Shown: positions 17,241 through 26,237 of the stretch, one piece after another
How the letters are laid out: each line of letters opens with the position of its first letter
Numbering within the stretch: position 1 is the stretch's first letter
From: Acidobacteriaceae bacterium
GTDB taxonomy: Bacteria; Acidobacteriota; Terriglobia; Bryobacterales; Bryobacteraceae
Reading direction: 5' to 3'
DNA: 57,408 nucleotides
Assembly (NCBI GenBank): GCA_020247055.1
Contig: JADCJL010000161.1
Coordinates: 1 to 57,408, forward strand
Made by a program: the position numbers and the translations under genes
Notes under the pieces: model-generated
What the model was told of the DNA's origin: nothing
Databases searched by the model: none
The model's input: the letters and a program-made list of their open reading frames with translations, nothing else

Positions 17241-20005
17241 TGACCGAGACCCACGCTGATCTCGACCCTCTGCTCAAACACCTGGCGCACCTGTTGCCGG
17301 CGCAGGGGCCGATTGGCGTCTTTATCCACCACAACACGCTGCACGCCTTTCAGCACCTGCCGTTCGAACAGGCCGTGTGCGAAGCGGCCACGGTGTTCGG
17401 CACCGAGCCGTACCTCGCTGAAGAGCACTACCGCGAAGCGCTGCGCCGGAAGCGGATCCGGGCCGAAGACCTGTACGCGGTCCTGGCAAAGGAACCGAAT
17501 CTGGAGGTGGCACCGGGTATAGACCGGCAGGAGTTGCGGTTCGCCTGCCTGCTGCCGGGGGTGCGGAGCTTTGACGCGGCGAGCATCGCTTGGCGGATGG
17601 AGGATGGCGACCTGGCGGAGGAGTTCCGCCAGCCGCAGAACCGGGCTCTCTTCGATGCCGTCGAGCAGCGGACTCCGGCCGTGGCCGGGGAGGCCGCGCC
17701 GGCGGCGCGGCCGGTGGATGCCGTCATTCACCCGCTGCTGATTCGGCTCTCGGCGGCCTATCTCGACCAGGGCCTCTCCTACTGGCCGATGCCGGGCCGG
17801 GAGTTGGGTTTCTACCGGGCCGTGCGCGAGCTGTTCGCACTGCCGGCGGCTTTTCTGCCGCCGGGGTTGGCGAGTCTCGATCGGGCCTTCCGGCGGCAGC
17901 GAGAGCGCGGAATGGACGGGCGCGCGGTGGTGACCGAGTGGCTGGGTCCGGAGACCGCGGACTGGGAACTGAAGCTGCGGAACGAACTGCTGGCCCTGCC
18001 GGGATGGGCCGGGCTGTTTTCGCGGCTCGAACACGAACCGGCCTTGTTTGCCCATAACCCGGTGCCTTGTACGCTCCTCGATTTTCTCGCTGTTCGCCTG
18101 ACGATGACCCAGGTGGCGGCCGCGCACGTGGCGGCGGAACCGCCCGCGGCCGCACCTTCGGCAGCGAGCCTGCGGCACGCCCGAGCGGCAACGCTTTACG
18201 ATGCGGCGCGTCTGCTGCGGCGCAACGCCGCGACGGTACTGGGTTGGCCGGAGACGGACTGGCGCCGCTTTACGGACGAGGTGGAGGCCTTCGGACCGGT
18301 AGAACGGCGTCGCGTCTACCATCTGGCCTACGAGCGCTGGCACGAACAGCGCATTCTGCAGGGCATGGCGGCGCATCGCCGGAACGTGAGCTTTGCGGCA
18401 CCGCGGGTTCCTCCGGCCGCGCAGGTTTTCTTCTGCATCGACGAACGGGAGGAGTCCATGCGCCGCGCCCTCGAAGAGGTGGACCCGCGGGTGGTCACCT
18501 TCGGCGCGGCGGGTTTTTTTGGCGTGGCGATGGACTACAAGGGCATCGACGATGCCGGCAGCGTGGCGCTTTGCCCGGTGGTGGTGAAGCCGCAGCACGC
18601 CGTGCGGGAACAGCCGGCCACTGGAGAAGAAGACATCCATCACCGGCGTGAGGGACGGCGGCGGGTGTGGGCGCGCCTGGTGCGCAGTCTGTCGGTCGGG
18701 TCCCGCTCGCTCGTGCGGGGCGCGCTGTCGACCGCGGCGCTCGGTACGCTGTCGGCGGTGCCGCTGATTACCCGCGTGCTTGCGCCGCGGCAGTACGGCA
18801 AGCTGCGGGACGCGTTGAACCGCGCCTTTCTGCCGACGCCGCGCACGGAGTTGCTGCTGATGCGGGACGATGCGCGTTTCGAGGATGCGGTCGAAGGGAT
18901 GTTCCTCGGTTTTTCGGAGGCGGAAAAGGCCGACCGGGTGGCCGGGGTGCTGGCGCCGGTGGGTCTGACGCACCAGTTTGCCCGCCTTGTTGTGCTGCTC
19001 GGCCATGGCTCCACTTCGCTCAACAACCCGCACGAATCGGCCTACGATTGCGGGGCCTGCGGCGGACGCCGGGGCGGCCCGAACGCCCGGATTTTCGCTC
19101 AGATGGCGAACCGGCCGCATGTCCGCGCCGCGTTGATCGCCCGGGGCATTGTCATTCCCGAGACGACATGGTTTATCGGCGGCGATCACGACACCTGCAG
19201 CGATGCCATTATGTTGTTTGACCTCGATCTGGTGCCGCCCACGCATCAGAACGACCTGGCCGCGCTGCGTACTTCGCTGGACCGCGCCCGCGCCGCGAAC
19301 GCGCGGGAGCGGGTGCGGCGTTTTGAGTCCTGCCCGGTGGATGTTTCGGCGGCGCAGGCCCTGCACCATGTCGAGGAGAGGAGTGAGCATCTGGCCCAGC
19401 CCCGGCAGGAGTGTGGCCACGCCACCAACGCGGTTTGCGTGGTGGGCCGGCGCGAGGTGACGCGCGGCCTGTTTCTCGACCGCCGGGCCTTTCTGGTTTC
19501 CTACGACCCGACGGTCGATAGCGGGGCCGCCAACCTGGCGCGAATTCTCGGGGCGGTGGTGCCGGTCTGCGGCGGCATCAACCTCGAATACTACTTCTCT
19601 TCAGTTGACAACGAACGCTATGGCTGCGGGACCAAGCTGCCGCATAACGTCACCGGGCTGATCGGGGTGATGGACGGCCAGGGCAGCGATGTCCGGACCG
19701 GCCTGCCGATTCAGATGGTGGAAATCCACGAACCGGTCCGGATTCTGTTCGTCATTGAGACCACGGCCGCGTTGCTCGAGCAGGTGCTCGCGGAGAATCC
19801 GCTGGTGAACGAGTTCGTGGTGAACCGCTGGATCCGGGTGGCGATTATGGACCCGGAATCGGGGCGGATTCAGATTCGCCGCGACGGGGGCTACGAAGCT
19901 CTCGAGGGTGCGCCGCCGCCGCTGCCGGAGGCCGCCAACTCGCATGACTGGTACCATGGCCACCTGGACCATCTACCGCTTGCCGTGATCAAAGGAGGCG
20001 CATGA
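17240..20005 (+). CDS. dabA: DabA, DUF2309 subunit of the DAB inorganic-carbon uptake complex
   Basis: The 921-residue protein belongs to UPF0753/DUF2309. DabA resembles beta-carbonic anhydrase and, with a proton-conducting DabB, is thought to hydrate CO2 one way in the cytoplasm using the proton gradient. The four zinc-site residues known from Halothiobacillus DabA are all present: Cys399 and Asp401 in FFCIDERE, His589 in LLGHGSTS and Cys604 in YDCGACGG. The His-Cys spacing of 15 matches the reference protein. The start codon overlaps the SulP stop, and its own stop overlaps the next start by ATGA, so translation is coupled. No carbon-fixation or carboxysome genes are in the window; in heterotrophs such systems feed biotin-dependent carboxylases. 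Confidence 0.95.
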   Translation: MTETHADLDPLLKHLAHLLPAQGPIGVFIHHNTLHAFQHLPFEQAVCEAATVFGTEPYLAEEHYREALRRKRIRAEDLYAVLAKEPNLEVAPGIDRQELRFACLLPGVRSFDAASIAWRMEDGDLAEEFRQPQNRALFDAVEQRTPAVAGEAAPAARPVDAVIHPLLIRLSAAYLDQGLSYWPMPGRELGFYRAVRELFALPAAFLPPGLASLDRAFRRQRERGMDGRAVVTEWLGPETADWELKLRNELLALPGWAGLFSRLEHEPALFAHNPVPCTLLDFLAVRLTMTQVAAAHVAAEPPAAAPSAASLRHARAATLYDAARLLRRNAATVLGWPETDWRRFTDEVEAFGPVERRRVYHLAYERWHEQRILQGMAAHRRNVSFAAPRVPPAAQVFFCIDEREESMRRALEEVDPRVVTFGAAGFFGVAMDYKGIDDAGSVALCPVVVKPQHAVREQPATGEEDIHHRREGRRRVWARLVRSLSVGSRSLVRGALSTAALGTLSAVPLITRVLAPRQYGKLRDALNRAFLPTPRTELLLMRDDARFEDAVEGMFLGFSEAEKADRVAGVLAPVGLTHQFARLVVLLGHGSTSLNNPHESAYDCGACGGRRGGPNARIFAQMANRPHVRAALIARGIVIPETTWFIGGDHDTCSDAIMLFDLDLVPPTHQNDLAALRTSLDRARAANARERVRRFESCPVDVSAAQALHHVEERSEHLAQPRQECGHATNAVCVVGRREVTRGLFLDRRAFLVSYDPTVDSGAANLARILGAVVPVCGGINLEYYFSSVDNERYGCGTKLPHNVTGLIGVMDGQGSDVRTGLPIQMVEIHEPVRILFVIETTAALLEQVLAENPLVNEFVVNRWIRVAIMDPESGRIQIRRDGGYEALEGAPPPLPEAANSHDWYHGHLDHLPLAVIKGGA

Positions 20006-21354
20006 CAGATCAACAAGCGATGCTGCTTTTCGTGGTCTTCGGGCCGGGAGTAGTCTTCTTCGGCTTGGCGCTGCTATGGCTGCTCGGGTGGAACGCGCCG
20101 GAGCGTTTTCTGAGCCGGGTGACGGCGGTGGTCTATGCGTTGGAGACGGCGGCGGTGGCGTGGCTCTTGTGGCTGGTCGCTGGCCGCGGCGAGCCGGCGG
20201 TAGTGGTGGCGCTGGGCGACTGGTTTGCCGTGCATGATTATCAGTTCCCGCTGGTGCTGCTCGGCGATGCGCTCTCGCTCTCGTTTCTGACCCTGACCGT
20301 GGTGCTCGTCGGGGTGATCGGCCAGTTCTCTTCGACCTACCTGCACCGCGACCCGGGCTTTGGCCGCTTCTTTCTGCTGCTGCACCTGTTCGCCTTTGGC
20401 GCCCTGCTGATCTTTTCGGCCGGCTCGTTCGATCTGATCATCGGCGGCTGGGAGTTGGTCGGTATCACGTCGGTGCTGCTGATCTCCTTTTTCCACTTCC
20501 GGGCCGGTCCGGTCGAAAACGCCTGGCGGGTCTTTGTCGTCTACCGGGCTTGCGATCTCGGGTTGATCACGGCCGCGTTCCTATTGCATCACGTGGGGCA
20601 CGTGTCGACCTTTGCCGGGGGCATGCCGCACGTCGAGGGCGGGACGGCGACGCTGGTGGGGCTGCTGCTGCTGTTGTCGGCCGCCGGGAAGTCCGCGCAG
20701 GCGCCCTTTTCGGGCTGGCTGCCGCGGGCGATGGAGGGTCCGACGCCATCGAGCGCCATCTTCTACGGCGCCATTTCGGTGCACGCCGGGGCCTATCTGC
20801 TGCTGCGCGCCCAACCGATTCTGCTGGCATCGCCGTGGGCGGGCGCGGCGGTGATGGTGACAGGGGCGTTGACGGCGGTGCTCGGCACGCTGGCAGGCCG
20901 GGCTTGTCCGGACGCCAAGACGGCGCTGGCCTACGCTTCGCTGGCGCAGGTGGGAGTGATCTTTGTGGAGATCGGGGCCGGGCTGCACTGGTTTGCGGTG
21001 CTGCATATTCTCGGCCATGCCGCGGTGCGGACACTGCAGTTCCTGCGCGCTCCGTCCACGCTGCGCGATTTCCATCAGATGCACGCGGCCGCCGGCGGGC
21101 AGGTGACGCCGACGGGCAAACATCTCGAACGGGTGGTTCCGACGCGGTGGCAGTTGTGGCTTTACCGGTGCGCAATCGACCGAGGCCATCTCGATACGGT
21201 GCTCGAATGGATGATTGTCCGGCCGCTGTGTGGGCTGTCGGTGCTGCTGGCGCGTTTTGATCAGGTTGGCTTGCCGGCCCGCGCCCCGGCCCCGGCGCCG
21301 GGCGTTGTCCGCGGCAACGAAGCAATAGGTAAACAGGGAGTCCTGCATGGCTGA
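20002..21354 (+). CDS. dabB: DabB-type NuoL/MrpA-like proton-conducting membrane subunit
   Basis: The 450-residue membrane protein belongs to the NADH:quinone oxidoreductase subunit 5/L (Proton_antipo_M) family. The proton-path residues of antiporter-like subunits are mostly present: the helix-5 Glu in GGWELVGITS and the broken-helix Lys in SAAGKSAQAPFSGWLPRAM. The distal histidines are in HILGHAAV, but the usual Lys after them is Arg (HAAVRTLQFL). It starts inside the dabA stop (ATGA). Together with DabA it should form the membrane half that lets protons in to drive CO2 hydration. The length is short for DabB, usually 500 residues or more, and the last helices look reduced. Confidence 0.88.
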   Translation: MTDQQAMLLFVVFGPGVVFFGLALLWLLGWNAPERFLSRVTAVVYALETAAVAWLLWLVAGRGEPAVVVALGDWFAVHDYQFPLVLLGDALSLSFLTLTVVLVGVIGQFSSTYLHRDPGFGRFFLLLHLFAFGALLIFSAGSFDLIIGGWELVGITSVLLISFFHFRAGPVENAWRVFVVYRACDLGLITAAFLLHHVGHVSTFAGGMPHVEGGTATLVGLLLLLSAAGKSAQAPFSGWLPRAMEGPTPSSAIFYGAISVHAGAYLLLRAQPILLASPWAGAAVMVTGALTAVLGTLAGRACPDAKTALAYASLAQVGVIFVEIGAGLHWFAVLHILGHAAVRTLQFLRAPSTLRDFHQMHAAAGGQVTPTGKHLERVVPTRWQLWLYRCAIDRGHLDTVLEWMIVRPLCGLSVLLARFDQVGLPARAPAPAPGVVRGNEAIGKQGVLHG

Positions 21355-22831
21355 TCTCGCCTTTCCGTATGTGACGGCCGCGGTGGCGCTGCCGCTGGCC
21401 GGCGCGGCGCTGGCCGCGGCGAACGAAACCCGCGCACGGATGGTAAGCATGGCGGCCGCCGCCGGCGCCACGCTGAGTTCGCTCGGAGCGTTCCTGGCCG
21501 TCGAGCGGGCCGGCGGCGGGCGCCTCGACGAGCCTTGGGGGCTGAGCCTGTTTTCGGCCGACCCGCTGAACGCCACCTTTTTGCTGCTCTATTCGCTGCT
21601 CACGCTTGGCATTCTCGTCCTGGCGCCGCGGCGGGATGCGACGAGCAAGATCAACGCCGCCACGCTGCTGGTGCTGGCGGCGACGCTGGCGGCCTACGGG
21701 GCGGATAACGTGGTCGTGTTGGCGATCGGGTGGGTGGTTTCGGCGCTGCCGTTTATTGCGGGTCCGTTTCACGGCACGTGGCGGCCGCGGGTGGGCCTGA
21801 TGCTGTCGTGTCTGGCGCTTGTGGGCGCCCTCGGGATCATTGCAAACGCGGCCATGACGGACCGTTCGGCGCACCCGCTGTCGCTGGCTGCGCTGCAGGG
21901 GCACAACTACGGCGGGGCGGCGGCCTTTGCAATGTTGATGGCAGCGATTGTATTTCGGAAGGGCATCTTCCCGGCGCACGCCTGGATTGAAGACGCGGCC
22001 GAGGCCGGGCCGGTGTTGCCGTTCTGCCTGTTCCTGAACGGCCATCTGGGGGCGTTTCTGCTGGCGCGGGTGGTGATCCCCGAATTTCCCCTCTCGGCGC
22101 GGGGCGCGTTTCCGATCCTGTCGGACCTGGCGCTGTTCACCGCGCTCTACGCCGCCGTGCGGGCGGTGGCGGAGGGGAGCGCCCGCCGAATTCTGGCGTT
22201 GCTGGTGCTGAGCCAGTCGGCCTGTATTCTGGCGGGCCTTGAAAGCGCGACGCAGGAAGGGATCACCGGCGCGCTCGTCCACTGCATCGTGGTGGCGGCG
22301 GCGACAACGGGCCTGTTCTCGGTGCTGCGGCTGATGGAGGTCCGGTTCGGGCGCTCGTTCACCGCGGCCGAGTATCTGGGTCTGGCCCGCTATACGCCGC
22401 GCCTGGCGGTGCTGTTTGCGGTGTGCGGCCTGGCGCTTGTCGGGCTGCCGGGCACACTCGGCTTCTGCTCGGAGGATCTGCTGATTCATGGCACGCTCGT
22501 GAGCCATCCGCAGATCGGCCTCCTGCTGCCGGTGGCGACGGCGATGAACGCGGTGAGCCTATTCCGCCTGTTCTCGAAGATCTTTCTCGGCGCCCGCGCC
22601 GGGGGCGTCTATGGCGTCACCGACGCCGTGCCGCGGGAGCGCTGGGTGCTGGCGGCGATCGCTCTGTTCCTGGTGGTGGCCGGGCTGACCCCGGCGACGA
22701 TCCTTGGCTTCCGCACGCAGGCCGCCCAAGCGGCGCAAGCGCCGCCGCACGAGAAGGCAGGCGGTCCGCTCCCGCCGGCCCCGCACTCCGCTATACTCGC
22801 CGAATCATGTCCTGCCGGTATCTGTCGCTAG
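21347..22831 (+). CDS. Second NuoM/N-like membrane subunit of the DAB-type operon
   Basis: The 494-residue, 12-14-helix protein is related to antiporter-like subunits of complex I and Mrp. It retains the broken-helix segment FRKGIFPAHAWIEDAAEAGP with its Lys. It lacks the helix-5 Glu (the segment reads GWVVSALPF) and the distal His/Lys pair (ALVHCIVVAAATTG). It overlaps the previous gene by 8 bases, so the four genes from SulP on form one transcript. Known two-gene dabAB systems lack this part. It may be a structural partner or carry a second, altered ion path. The final 35 residues are Ala/Pro-rich. Confidence 0.85.
   Translation: MADLAFPYVTAAVALPLAGAALAAANETRARMVSMAAAAGATLSSLGAFLAVERAGGGRLDEPWGLSLFSADPLNATFLLLYSLLTLGILVLAPRRDATSKINAATLLVLAATLAAYGADNVVVLAIGWVVSALPFIAGPFHGTWRPRVGLMLSCLALVGALGIIANAAMTDRSAHPLSLAALQGHNYGGAAAFAMLMAAIVFRKGIFPAHAWIEDAAEAGPVLPFCLFLNGHLGAFLLARVVIPEFPLSARGAFPILSDLALFTALYAAVRAVAEGSARRILALLVLSQSACILAGLESATQEGITGALVHCIVVAAATTGLFSVLRLMEVRFGRSFTAAEYLGLARYTPRLAVLFAVCGLALVGLPGTLGFCSEDLLIHGTLVSHPQIGLLLPVATAMNAVSLFRLFSKIFLGARAGGVYGVTDAVPRERWVLAAIALFLVVAGLTPATILGFRTQAAQAAQAPPHEKAGGPLPPAPHSAILAESCPAGICR
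22792..22797 (+). promoter_or_regulatory. -10 box TATACT before the D-aminoacylase-like gene
   Basis: TATACT lies inside the 3' end of the preceding gene, 9 bases before the ATG at 22807. It would give a leader of two or three bases. Confidence 0.45.
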
Positions 22832-24258
22832 TTTTCTCGCTCGCGCTGCTGCACGGGCAACCGCCCTATGATCTGGTAATCGCCGGCGGGCGCGTCATGG
22901 ACCCCGAGTCCCGCCTTGACGCGCCGCGCCACATCGGCATCCGCAACGGCAAGATCGCTGCAATCTCCGCGCAGCCGCTTGCCGGGAAAGTTACTCTCGC
23001 GGCGGCCGGTCGCGTGGTGGCCCCGGGCTTCATCGACCTCCACTCCCACGGCCACACCAACGAGGCCAACGAGTATCAGGCGCACGACGGCGTCACCACC
23101 GCCCTCGAACTCGAAGTCGGCGTGCCCAACGTGGGCGCCTGGCTCAAGCAGCGGGCCGGCCGCGCTATTCTCAACCACGGAGCCACGGCCTCGCACGGCG
23201 CATCCCGCACGGTGGCCTTGCGGGAGTTTGCCGCCGAGGCGCCGGGCTGGATTGACTCTCCCGACAGTTGGCGGGAGCTGATGATGAAGGGCCGCTACAA
23301 GTCCATGAGCAGTCCCGAAGAGTTCACCGTGCTTGGCGCCACGCTCGAACGCGGACTGCGCGAAGGCGGCCTCGGCGTGGGCATGGCTCATCAATACTAC
23401 CCGGGCGCCACGCGCGAGGAGATTTTCCGCGTCTTCCAGATGGCCCGCCGCTGGAAGACGCCCGTCTACACCCACGTCCGCTCGATGGGCGCGGACGCCA
23501 TGCAGGAGGTGATCGCCAACGCCGCCGCCACGGGCGTCCCGCTCCACATTGTCCACGTCAACTCGATGAGCCTGGGCGAACTGCCGCTCGTGCTTGATCT
23601 GATCGAATCCGCCAACCAGCGCGGCATCGACATCACCACGGAAGCCTATCCCTACACCGCCGCTTCCACGTTCCTTGAAACCACCATGTTCGACGAGGGC
23701 TGGCAGCAGCGCCTCGGCATCTCCTACGACGGCCTGCAATGGGTGAAGACCGGCGAGCGCCTGACCGAGAAAACCTTCCAGGAATACCGCAAAGAGGGCG
23801 GCGCCGTGATCATGCACTTCATGAAGCCGGAATGGATCGCGCGCGCCATGGCCTCGCCGTTCGTCATCGTCGCCTCCGATGGGATGCCGTTCGCCCCCGG
23901 CGCCCACCCCCGCAGCGCCGGCACCTTCGCCCGCGTCCTGGGCCGCTATGTCCGCGAACAGAAGGTCCTTTCGCTCATGGACGCACTTGGCAAGATGACC
24001 CTCCTGCCGGCCCGCCGCCTCGAACCGATGGCGCCGGCGATGAAGAACAAGGGGCGCCTCCGCATTGGCGCCGATGCCGACATCACCGTCTTCGATCCGG
24101 CCAGCGTCATCGACACGGCCACGTTTGAAAAAGGCCTCAGCTTCTCCACCGGCATTGACCATGTGCTCGTCAACGGCGTCCCCGTTGTCCGTGACGGCAA
24201 GACCGTACCCAACGTGTTCCCCGGACAGGCCGTGGTCGGCAACTACGGCAAGCGGTAG
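22807..24258 (+). CDS. Secreted amidohydrolase, D-aminoacylase / N-acyl-D-amino-acid deacylase-like
   Basis: The 483-residue protein begins at an ATG with a signal-like N-terminus (MSCRYLSLVFSLALLHGQ). It overlaps the end of the previous gene by 25 bases. It has the composite beta-sandwich plus TIM-barrel layout: an early urease-like segment (YDLVIAGGRVMDPES), the metal motif HSHGH at about residues 75-80, further ligands in YTHVRSMG and HIVHVNS, and the late ASDGMPF aspartate. The C-terminal end ADADITVFDPA is typical of the amidohydrolase superfamily. Closest in style are N-acyl-D-amino-acid deacylases; dihydroorotase-like enzymes are possible. It may recycle peptidoglycan or D-amino-acid compounds in the periplasm (inference). 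Confidence 0.85.
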   Translation: MSCRYLSLVFSLALLHGQPPYDLVIAGGRVMDPESRLDAPRHIGIRNGKIAAISAQPLAGKVTLAAAGRVVAPGFIDLHSHGHTNEANEYQAHDGVTTALELEVGVPNVGAWLKQRAGRAILNHGATASHGASRTVALREFAAEAPGWIDSPDSWRELMMKGRYKSMSSPEEFTVLGATLERGLREGGLGVGMAHQYYPGATREEIFRVFQMARRWKTPVYTHVRSMGADAMQEVIANAAATGVPLHIVHVNSMSLGELPLVLDLIESANQRGIDITTEAYPYTAASTFLETTMFDEGWQQRLGISYDGLQWVKTGERLTEKTFQEYRKEGGAVIMHFMKPEWIARAMASPFVIVASDGMPFAPGAHPRSAGTFARVLGRYVREQKVLSLMDALGKMTLLPARRLEPMAPAMKNKGRLRIGADADITVFDPASVIDTATFEKGLSFSTGIDHVLVNGVPVVRDGKTVPNVFPGQAVVGNYGKR

Positions 24259-24265
24259 ATCTCAC

Positions 24266-24271
24266 TATACT
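24266..24271 (+). promoter_or_regulatory. -10 box TATACT, leaderless start of the EF-P-like gene
   Basis: TATACT, six bases, then the GTG at 24278. The expected +1 falls on the start codon itself. Confidence 0.55.
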
Positions 24272-24277
24272 TGAGAG

Positions 24278-24853
24278 GTGGCTGCACTCATCGAGGCGCT
24301 CGACGTCAAGCGCCGTACCTTTTTCGAACTCGACAACGTTCCCTATCTCTGCCTGGAGGCCGAGGTCAGCACCCCGACCGCCCGCGGCGGCCAGACGCTC
24401 GTCCGGCTGAAGATGCGCAACCTGATCACGAGCGGCGTCTTCGACAAGACCTTCAAGGCCGGCGAAAAGTTTAAGGAACCCGACCTGCAAACCGTGCAGG
24501 CCTCCTACCTCTACCGCGACAACGAAGGCGCCTACTTCCTCGACCAGGAGAGCTTTGAGACCATCAATCTCCCGGACGCCATCCTCGGTAACGCCCTCGA
24601 CTTCCTCATCGAAGGCAGCATGATCGATCTGCTCAAGTTCAACGGCAACCCGATCGGCCTCGAGCTGCCGCCAAGCGTCGAACTCGCCGTCGCCTACACC
24701 GAACCCGGCGTCCGCGGCGATACCTCGAGCGGCAGCGTCACCAAGCTCGCACGCCTTGAAACGGGCCTCGAAATCAAAGTCCCCCTGTTCATCAAGGAAG
24801 GTGAAAAGGTGAAGGTCTCGACGGAAACCCGCGAGTTCGGCGGCCGCGCCTAA
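24278..24853 (+). CDS. Elongation factor P family protein, EfpL/YeiP-like
   Basis: The 191-residue protein has the three-domain EF-P shape: a KOW-like N domain (about 1-65), an OB domain (about 70-130) and an OB-like C domain (about 135-191). EF-P relieves ribosome stalling at proline runs. The domain-I tip loop reads STPTARGGQT, like the SPTARG loop of enterobacterial YeiP/EfpL with Arg36 at the tip, rather than the PGKG or PGN loop of ordinary EF-P. The C-terminus TREFGGRA also recalls YeiP. The GTG start is inferred from alignment length. Its stop overlaps the convergent methyltransferase gene by 3 bases. A canonical efp may exist elsewhere. Confidence 0.85.
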   Translation: MAALIEALDVKRRTFFELDNVPYLCLEAEVSTPTARGGQTLVRLKMRNLITSGVFDKTFKAGEKFKEPDLQTVQASYLYRDNEGAYFLDQESFETINLPDAILGNALDFLIEGSMIDLLKFNGNPIGLELPPSVELAVAYTEPGVRGDTSSGSVTKLARLETGLEIKVPLFIKEGEKVKVSTETREFGGRA

Positions 24854-26217
24854 ACCATCTCAAGCACTCCGTGCCGCACCAGATCGCCGATGACGCCCAG
24901 GGCTTTCTCCCGGTCGTCGGCCGATAGGGCGGCCAGGCAGGCGCCCAGCGTCTCGCCGCGCGTCACCCAGCGGATGAGGTCCAGAATCCCATCGCCCACC
25001 TGTAGGTTGGTCCGCAGGCTGCCCCGGCCGCTCCGCAGCGTCCACAGCCGCACCTTCTCGCCCAGCGGGCACGCGCCCTCCATCGTTGTACCGGCCACGA
25101 TGCGCGCCCGCTGGTCGAGCCAATCCCCGGCGCTGCCCACCACCCCCAACGCGTCGATCGCGGCCCGGTCCAGGCCCGCCCACCGGTCCCCGGCCACGGT
25201 CAACTGCTCGCCGCCCCCGGCGCCCACGAGCAGCAGCGACAGCCGGACCTCCTTGACGCCGCATCGCCGCAGATGTTCCACTGTCCGGTGCGCCTCCTCC
25301 CACCACCGCCGGTCGCGCGGCCGCTCAGCCTGGGCGCAGTAGATCGCTGCGTCCACCTCCAGATCCACCACCTCGGCACTCACCAGCGCCGTTACCCCCA
25401 CGGGAACCGTCACCACGTCGGCCAGCACAAAACCGATCCCGTTTGCCGTCAGATACTCCGGCATCCGGCTGACCACCAGATGCGCCATCTCGTCGCCCCG
25501 GCGGCCGCCGTGCAGATAGACGACTTTTTCCTGGTCGTCGCGCAGCGGGATAAACGGCGGCTGCGACACAATCAGGTCAAAGCGCTCCCCCTCGACCGGC
25601 GCATACCAGTCCCCCACCCGGAACTCGGCGTTGGTGATTGCGTTCAGCATTGCATTGATGCGGGCAAATGCGATGGCGCGCGCATTCAAATCGGTGCCCA
25701 CCACCCGGTCGGCCGCCCGCGCCAGCACCAGCGCCAGCGCGCCACTGCCGCAGCCGAGGTCGAGCGCGGTTCGGACGCGCTCGACCGGATAGCTCGCCCG
25801 CACCAGGAGCGCCGTGGTCGTGCCGACACCCATGACATTATCGGCGGTCTGCTCCGGCCGGTCCGCCAGGATGTAGAGGCTGTCGAGCAGGAACAGCCGC
25901 ACCGGGCTGCGCCATCCGCGCGGCGTCTCCTCGATCAGCCCGCTGGCGGCCGCAAAGGCGAAGCACTCCTCGCCCAGCGCTGCCACGGCCTGCGGGCGGC
26001 TCACGGGCTCATCCCGCGCCAGCAGACGCAGCGCCAGCGCCGCGGGCTCCTCACTGACGGCGTACTGCACCCGCAGCCAGTCAGCGGCAAACGCCGCCGG
26101 GAATCGGCCGACGACGCTCTCCTGCCGCTCCACCCACTCGCTCGTCAACCCGATGGCGCGGAAGCGGTCCGCCAGCGCCCTCCACTGCTCTGCCCTGCCC
26201 TGCGGAATCGCCATCAT
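24850..26217 (-). CDS. Class I SAM-dependent methyltransferase (NPPY-like motif)
   Basis: The 455-residue protein starts at the first of two ATG codons (26217), 7-8 bases after AAGGAG. An all-alpha N-terminal region (about 1-140) precedes a Rossmann methyltransferase core: motif I LDLGCGSGALALVLA at about 160, an acidic strand end VVGTDLNARA, and motif IV SQPPF in place of NPPY. That motif is typical of enzymes methylating amide, guanine or adenine nitrogen, such as PrmC, RsmC and HemK relatives. The last 150 residues form an extra C-terminal domain of unknown role. The substrate is not clear; the position next to an EF-P-like factor may point to the translation machinery, but the two genes are convergent. 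Confidence 0.8.
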   Translation of the reverse strand: MMAIPQGRAEQWRALADRFRAIGLTSEWVERQESVVGRFPAAFAADWLRVQYAVSEEPAALALRLLARDEPVSRPQAVAALGEECFAFAAASGLIEETPRGWRSPVRLFLLDSLYILADRPEQTADNVMGVGTTTALLVRASYPVERVRTALDLGCGSGALALVLARAADRVVGTDLNARAIAFARINAMLNAITNAEFRVGDWYAPVEGERFDLIVSQPPFIPLRDDQEKVVYLHGGRRGDEMAHLVVSRMPEYLTANGIGFVLADVVTVPVGVTALVSAEVVDLEVDAAIYCAQAERPRDRRWWEEAHRTVEHLRRCGVKEVRLSLLLVGAGGGEQLTVAGDRWAGLDRAAIDALGVVGSAGDWLDQRARIVAGTTMEGACPLGEKVRLWTLRSGRGSLRTNLQVGDGILDLIRWVTRGETLGACLAALSADDREKALGVIGDLVRHGVLEMV

Positions 26218-26237
26218 GTTTTTACTCCTTCGGGGTC

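Noticed and set aside
17195-19420. Long minus-strand frame opposite dabA
   Set aside because: DabA is certain from its zinc-site motifs; the antisense frame is Arg/Gln/His-rich and has no recognisable fold.
20567-22507. Long minus-strand frame opposite the NuoL/M-like genes
   Set aside because: It is a shadow of two membrane-protein genes on the plus strand, with an Arg/Gln-rich composition.
22423-22806. N-terminal extension of the D-aminoacylase-like protein
   Set aside because: It lies in another frame of the NuoM-like gene and would bury the signal peptide.
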